Shown here: positions 6,410 through 9,108 of the stretch, piece after piece
Position numbering within the stretch: position 1 is the first letter of the stretch
How the letters are laid out: each line of letters starts with the position of its first letter
Origin: CAZGVW01 sp964529265
GTDB lineage: Bacteria > Planctomycetota > Phycisphaerae > Phycisphaerales > UBA1924
Reading direction: 5' to 3'
Length of the DNA: 9,108 bases
NCBI GenBank assembly: GCA_964529265.1
Contig: CAZGVW010000139.1
Span: 1 to 9,108, forward strand
Notes under the pieces: model-generated
The model's database searches: none
Seen by the model: the letters and a program-made list of their open reading frames with translations, nothing else
Told to the model about the DNA's origin: nothing
Translations under genes and position numbers: made by a program

Positions 6410-7363
6410 ATGCGGATTGTTTTTCTGGGTTCGGGCGAGTTCGGGCTTGCGACGCTGAATCGGCTGGCGCGCGAGCACGATGTGCGCGCGATCGTGACGC
6501 AGCCTGATCGGCCCGCGGGGCGGAAACAGCGGCTGACGGCGACGCCGGTGGGGGCGTGGGCGGCGGAGGAGGCGGCGTCGATTCCGCTCATTAAGCCGGA
6601 GAACGTGAACGAGGCGGAGGTGATGCGCGCGGTGCGCGGGTTTGAAGCGGACGCGTGGGTGGTGATCGCGTTCGGGCAGAAACTGGGTCAGGATCTGCTG
6701 CGCGATCGCGTCGCGATGAATCTGCATGCATCGTTGTTGCCGCGGTGGAGGGGTGCGGCGCCGATCAATCACGCGATTCTGGCGGGGGATGTGGAGACGG
6801 GGAACAGCGTGATCACGGTGGTGGAGCGCATGGATGCGGGGGACGTCCTGGGGCGGACGCACCGGGCGATCGACTCGCTGATGACGGCGGGGGAACTGCA
6901 CGATGCGCTGGCGGCGGATGGGCCGGAGGCGGTGATGGGGGCGCTGTCGCGTCTGGAGGCGGGGAGGCTGCGGCCGGAAGAACAGGATGAGGCGCTGGTG
7001 ACGCGGGCGGGGAAGCTCGGGCGCGGGGACAGGTGGATAGACTTCTCGCAGCCGGCGGAGATGTGCCGGCGGCGCGTGCATGGGCTCACGCCGTGGCCGG
7101 GCGTGGGCGTGGTCATGGATGATGGCAAGAAGCGCATGGAGGCGAAACTGATGCGCGTGCAAGCAGTGGAAGCCGATCACGAAGAAGGGGCGGGGACGCT
7201 TCTGGATGCGGAGCGCGGCGTGGTGGCGTGCGCGCGGGGGACGGCGATGCGCGTGCTGGAGGCGCAGCCGGCGGGGGGGCGTGTGATGGCGTGGGAGGAG
7301 TTGGCGCGCGGGCGAAGGATCGCCGCGGGCGCGCGGATGTCTTCAGTGGTTGCTCATGGATGA
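6410..7363 (+). CDS. fmt: Methionyl-tRNA formyltransferase
   Basis: A 317-residue cytoplasmic enzyme of typical length that formylates Met-tRNAfMet using 10-formyltetrahydrofolate. Visible signatures: MRIVFLGSGEFG at the N-terminus, the tRNA-contacting loop QPDRPAGRKQRLTATPV (31-47), the catalytic segment MNLHASLLPRWRGAAPI (103-119, Asn104 and His106) and MDAGDVL (141-147, Asp142). The C-terminal domain begins around KLGRGDRWIDF (202-212) and carries HGLTPWPGVG (224-233). Asn, His and Asp keep the spacing known for the formyltransferase fold. The ATG at 6410 has only a weak upstream GAG. The gap from def is 52 bases with no terminator seen, and the next gene starts at or within a few bases of its stop, so a three-gene operon with def is likely. 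Confidence 0.96.
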   Translation: MRIVFLGSGEFGLATLNRLAREHDVRAIVTQPDRPAGRKQRLTATPVGAWAAEEAASIPLIKPENVNEAEVMRAVRGFEADAWVVIAFGQKLGQDLLRDRVAMNLHASLLPRWRGAAPINHAILAGDVETGNSVITVVERMDAGDVLGRTHRAIDSLMTAGELHDALAADGPEAVMGALSRLEAGRLRPEEQDEALVTRAGKLGRGDRWIDFSQPAEMCRRRVHGLTPWPGVGVVMDDGKKRMEAKLMRVQAVEADHEEGAGTLLDAERGVVACARGTAMRVLEAQPAGGRVMAWEELARGRRIAAGARMSSVVAHG

Positions 7364-7368
7364 GGAGG
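7363..7368 (+). promoter_or_regulatory. Ribosome binding site for the HExxH gene
   Basis: AGGAGG overlaps the last base of the fmt stop codon and stands nine bases before ATG 7378. It supports 7378 over ATG 7360, which lies upstream of this site, and over a much earlier start that would overlap fmt by more than 100 bases. Confidence 0.6.
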
Positions 7369-7377
7369 AAGGGCGGA

Positions 7378-7968
7378 ATGCTGACGCTGTGGGATTTGTT
7401 GCCGCGGAGGAGGGCGAAGCGCGGGAAGGCGCCTGTGGAGGTTGCTGCCGCTGCGCAGGCGACAGTGGAGGCCCGAGAGGGGGCGAAGGCGCGGCGGCCG
7501 GCGCATCGCAGCGCATCGCGCGAGAGGCGCGGGGCGGCGGCTGATCGCAGCGCTGTGACGCAGGCGAAGTACGATGCGATGACGAAGGCGGCGCTGGCGG
7601 AATACGGCGTGCGCGTGCGGCGGTGGCGGAACTCAATGAGCGGTGTGGCGTGGGAGGTGCACTATGAGGATGGGCGGGTGGCGCGGCTGATCGAGGCGCC
7701 GCGGCCGAAGGGGCCGATGTCCGCGGCTATTTTTCTGCACGAGGTGGGGCACCACGCGATCGGGTTCAACAGGTACAAGCCGCGGTGCCTGGAGGAGCAT
7801 TACGCGTGGGCGTGGGCGCTGCGCGAGATGGAGCGGCGTGGGATTGCGATCACGGAGCGCGTGCTGAAGCGGCGTGATGAATCGATGCGGTATGCGGTGG
7901 CGAAGGCGCGGCGGCGGGGGATCAAGGCGCTGCCGGCGGAGGTGAAGGGGTTTGCGGGCGCGGCGTGA
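7378..7968 (+). CDS. Small HExxH metallopeptidase-like protein
   Basis: A 196-residue protein from ATG 7378, which has AGGAGG nine bases upstream; ATG 7360, overlapping the fmt stop as ATGA, would add six residues. The first 60 residues are Ala/Arg-rich and basic, probably disordered. Residues 65-115 look like a small alpha/beta region (YGVRVRRWRNSMSGVAWEV, GRVARLIEA). FLHEVGHHAIGF contains HEVGH (His121, Glu122, His125), the zinc-binding motif of many metallopeptidases, and the following CLEEHYAWAWAL (137-148) offers Glu139 or Glu140 as a third ligand. This HExxH plus downstream Glu-rich helix resembles ImmA/IrrE-like minimal metallopeptidases, but no family can be named with certainty. No signal peptide is seen. 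Its place directly after def-fmt suggests co-expression; a role in protein N-terminus maturation is speculative. The C-terminus is basic. Confidence 0.75.
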   Translation: MLTLWDLLPRRRAKRGKAPVEVAAAAQATVEAREGAKARRPAHRSASRERRGAAADRSAVTQAKYDAMTKAALAEYGVRVRRWRNSMSGVAWEVHYEDGRVARLIEAPRPKGPMSAAIFLHEVGHHAIGFNRYKPRCLEEHYAWAWALREMERRGIAITERVLKRRDESMRYAVAKARRRGIKALPAEVKGFAGAA

Positions 7969-7990
7969 GGTCGGGGCGCGGGGGGTGTAA

Positions 7991-8434
7991 TCAGTTTGTA
8001 TAACACACCATGATGCACCGATCGACACAGTTGAGCACCGGGACGGGGACGACGGCTGGCGATGTATGGCAACAGATCGCGGCGCAATAGGGCTCATTCA
8101 TGCAGCCCAGCGAGAGGACATTCCTCATGCAGCCGAACCAGCCGAGATCGCCGGCGACGCATGGGATGCAGTAGTTACAGCCTTGGCCGTTGCACAGGCC
8201 TGGGTTGCAGTAGGATGCATCGATGCTGCCGGGCTCGGGGGGATCTTCCAAGCCGCCACCGCCACCGCCAAGGACTTGCATTTCGCCCTGCACCGGAGCG
8301 CCGGTGCAAGTAGTGGGGCATGTGCAGTTGGGAATAGCATACTCGGCCGCTGTCGCAAGTCGGGCAGCCATCACCGCGGAGACAAGCGCCAGTGACAACA
8401 ACGACGAGAGCAGTGTCGTACGTCGATCGTTCAT
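7991..8434 (-). CDS. Small exported cysteine-rich protein
   Basis: A 147-residue protein I do not recognise. ATG 8432-8434 is chosen because GAGGG lies five bases upstream and the signal peptide begins there: basic MNDRR, a hydrophobic core of about residues 8-23, and a likely cut after LATAA at residue 30. The mature part (about 117 residues) has 16 cysteines at 37, 39, 43, 76, 81, 86, 89, 92, 102, 111, 117, 121, 122, 136, 140 and 144. A run of six glycines (56-61) separates the first three Cys from the rest. Such an even number in an exported protein suggests eight disulfides, or metal binding. CxxxxCxxCxxC (81-92) is the densest group but is not the ferredoxin pattern. It starts 13 bases after the pseudopilin-like gene on the same strand, so the two are probably co-transcribed. 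A gene is likely given the signal peptide and RBS; its function is open. Confidence 0.72.
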   Translation of the reverse strand: MNDRRTTLLSSLLSLALVSAVMAARLATAAEYAIPNCTCPTTCTGAPVQGEMQVLGGGGGGLEDPPEPGSIDASYCNPGLCNGQGCNYCIPCVAGDLGWFGCMRNVLSLGCMNEPYCAAICCHTSPAVVPVPVLNCVDRCIMVCYTN

Positions 8435-8439
8435 AGGAT

Positions 8440-8444
8440 CCCTC
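8440..8444 (-). promoter_or_regulatory. Ribosome binding site for the Cys-rich gene
   Basis: CCCTC on the + strand reads GAGGG in the gene's sense, five bases before the ATG at 8432-8434. It lies in the 13-base gap after the upstream gene's stop and supports the Met that directly precedes the signal peptide rather than an in-frame Met ten codons earlier. Confidence 0.5.
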
Positions 8445-8447
8445 GTT

Positions 8448-9108
8448 TCAGAAATCGATTCCAAGGTAACCGTTCAGCGTGCTCAGGCCGGGCGACCCGA
8501 CCCGAGTCGCGACAACTGATCGTGGATGAACGGCGGCAGGTTGACCATCGGCGAGCAGTCTCAGGGCGACCGAGCCATCAGCGAACGCGATGTGCCTGAG
8601 GCCGCGTGACTCGCCCGGCCAGTTCACGTGGACGAGAACCGCCTTGCGAGAAGGGTTTGCGACTTCGGCGAAGTGCACTCGGCGGCACTTGGTCCTGAAG
8701 AACTCCTCCTCCGGCATGCGCACGCCGGGGTTCTTCCAGACATCCCACTCGGTCAGCAGTGTGGGCGAGAGGTTGTAGCGCGAAGGCCAGTCTGCCGCGG
8801 CCTCCTCCACTGAGACGGTGGGGAGAGGGCTCCACGGCTCTCCGGGCCCGCCGTCGAGGATGAAGTCCTCAAACGAACTGTGCCAGTGCGCGCCGGCCTC
8901 GACCGACTGGGAAAGGACGCTGGTCCACTGGCCCTGCTGTGCAAGATATCGCGCCCGGTATCCGTCGAATCGACCCCACAGCTCGCCATAGAAGAAGCGA
9001 GAGGATTCCTCGAACGGAGATCCAGCATTGGCAATCTCGTCCTTGTGATCCGTGGCGTAGGAGAAGAAGTCGAGCATGGTCTGTCGAAGGTTGGAGAGGT
9101 CCTGGGCG
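8448..9108 (-). CDS. Pseudopilin-like (type II secretion/prepilin family) protein, 5' end outside window
   Basis: The frame is open to the window edge. The residues before the first visible Met read AQDLSNLRQT, so that Met (9075-9077) is not the start. SNLRQTMLDFFSYATDHKDE matches the stretch that follows the N-terminal methylation helix in planctomycete prepilin-type proteins (family style: CLSNLRQ...YA.DH.G). Near the end, LRHIAFADGSVALR matches their C-terminal 'AFADGxV' signature. The hydrophobic N-terminal helix and prepilin cleavage site would be upstream and cannot be verified. At least 219 residues are visible, ending at TGA 8448-8450. Such proteins are abundant in planctomycetes, are thought to be membrane-anchored and surface or periplasmic, and mostly lack known roles. 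The Cys-rich gene follows after 13 bases. Codon choice is less GC-extreme than in the def-fmt genes. Confidence 0.7.
   Translation of the reverse strand, partial: AQDLSNLRQTMLDFFSYATDHKDEIANAGSPFEESSRFFYGELWGRFDGYRARYLAQQGQWTSVLSQSVEAGAHWHSSFEDFILDGGPGEPWSPLPTVSVEEAAADWPSRYNLSPTLLTEWDVWKNPGVRMPEEEFFRTKCRRVHFAEVANPSRKAVLVHVNWPGESRGLRHIAFADGSVALRLLADGQPAAVHPRSVVATRVGSPGLSTLNGYLGIDF

Noticed and set aside
7228..7377. Earlier start of the HExxH gene inside fmt
   Set aside because: It would overlap the fmt C-terminal domain by over 130 bases and the extra residues are low-complexity; AGGAGG points to 7378.
8150..8200. Ferredoxin-type iron-sulfur motif in the Cys-rich protein
   Set aside because: The spacing is CxxxxCxxCxxC without the fourth CP cysteine, and the protein is exported, which favours disulfides.

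Overview
The window is about 9.1 kb of very GC-rich DNA, densely packed with genes. It most likely comes from a planctomycete, probably of the Phycisphaerae. Three things point there: a KdsB enzyme implying a Gram-negative-type outer membrane, a pseudopilin fragment carrying the planctomycete-style 'SNLRQ...YA.DHKD' and 'AFADGSV' signatures, and a leaderless TAnnnT promoter. The taxonomic call is an inference from family style. No rRNA or other marker gene is present.

Layout. (1) 1-3140, + strand: the C-terminal part of an M1-family aminopeptidase ending in HEAT repeats and a coiled coil. Its stop overlaps by one base the start of an exported protein with a transglutaminase-like Cys-His-Asp domain. 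(2) 3157-5677, - strand: kdsB (CMP-Kdo synthesis) lies downstream of a large cytoplasmic TPR protein that has a TTG start, a strong Shine-Dalgarno and a collagen-like Gly-X-Pro tract. The 163-base gap between these two genes carries two clusters of short CAAATGG-type repeats in opposite orientation. (3) 5678-5805: a 128-base divergent promoter region. (4) 5806-7968, + strand: def, fmt and a small HExxH metallopeptidase-like gene, apparently one operon. Def and Fmt are the classic pair for formyl-Met initiation and deformylation; the third gene is not recognised. (5) 7991-9108, - strand: a pseudopilin-like protein cut by the window edge, followed 13 bases later by a small exported protein with 16 cysteines. 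This last block looks less GC-extreme and has different codon choice from the rest.

The housekeeping genes (kdsB, def, fmt) are confidently identified. No CRISPR array, insertion sequence, tRNA or rRNA was seen. No gene-free stretch exceeds 300 bases; the largest gaps are 3934-4096 and 5678-5805, both described below. The items most worth a second look are the inverted repeat clusters around the kdsB leader, the HExxH protein attached to def-fmt, and the pseudopilin/Cys-rich pair.
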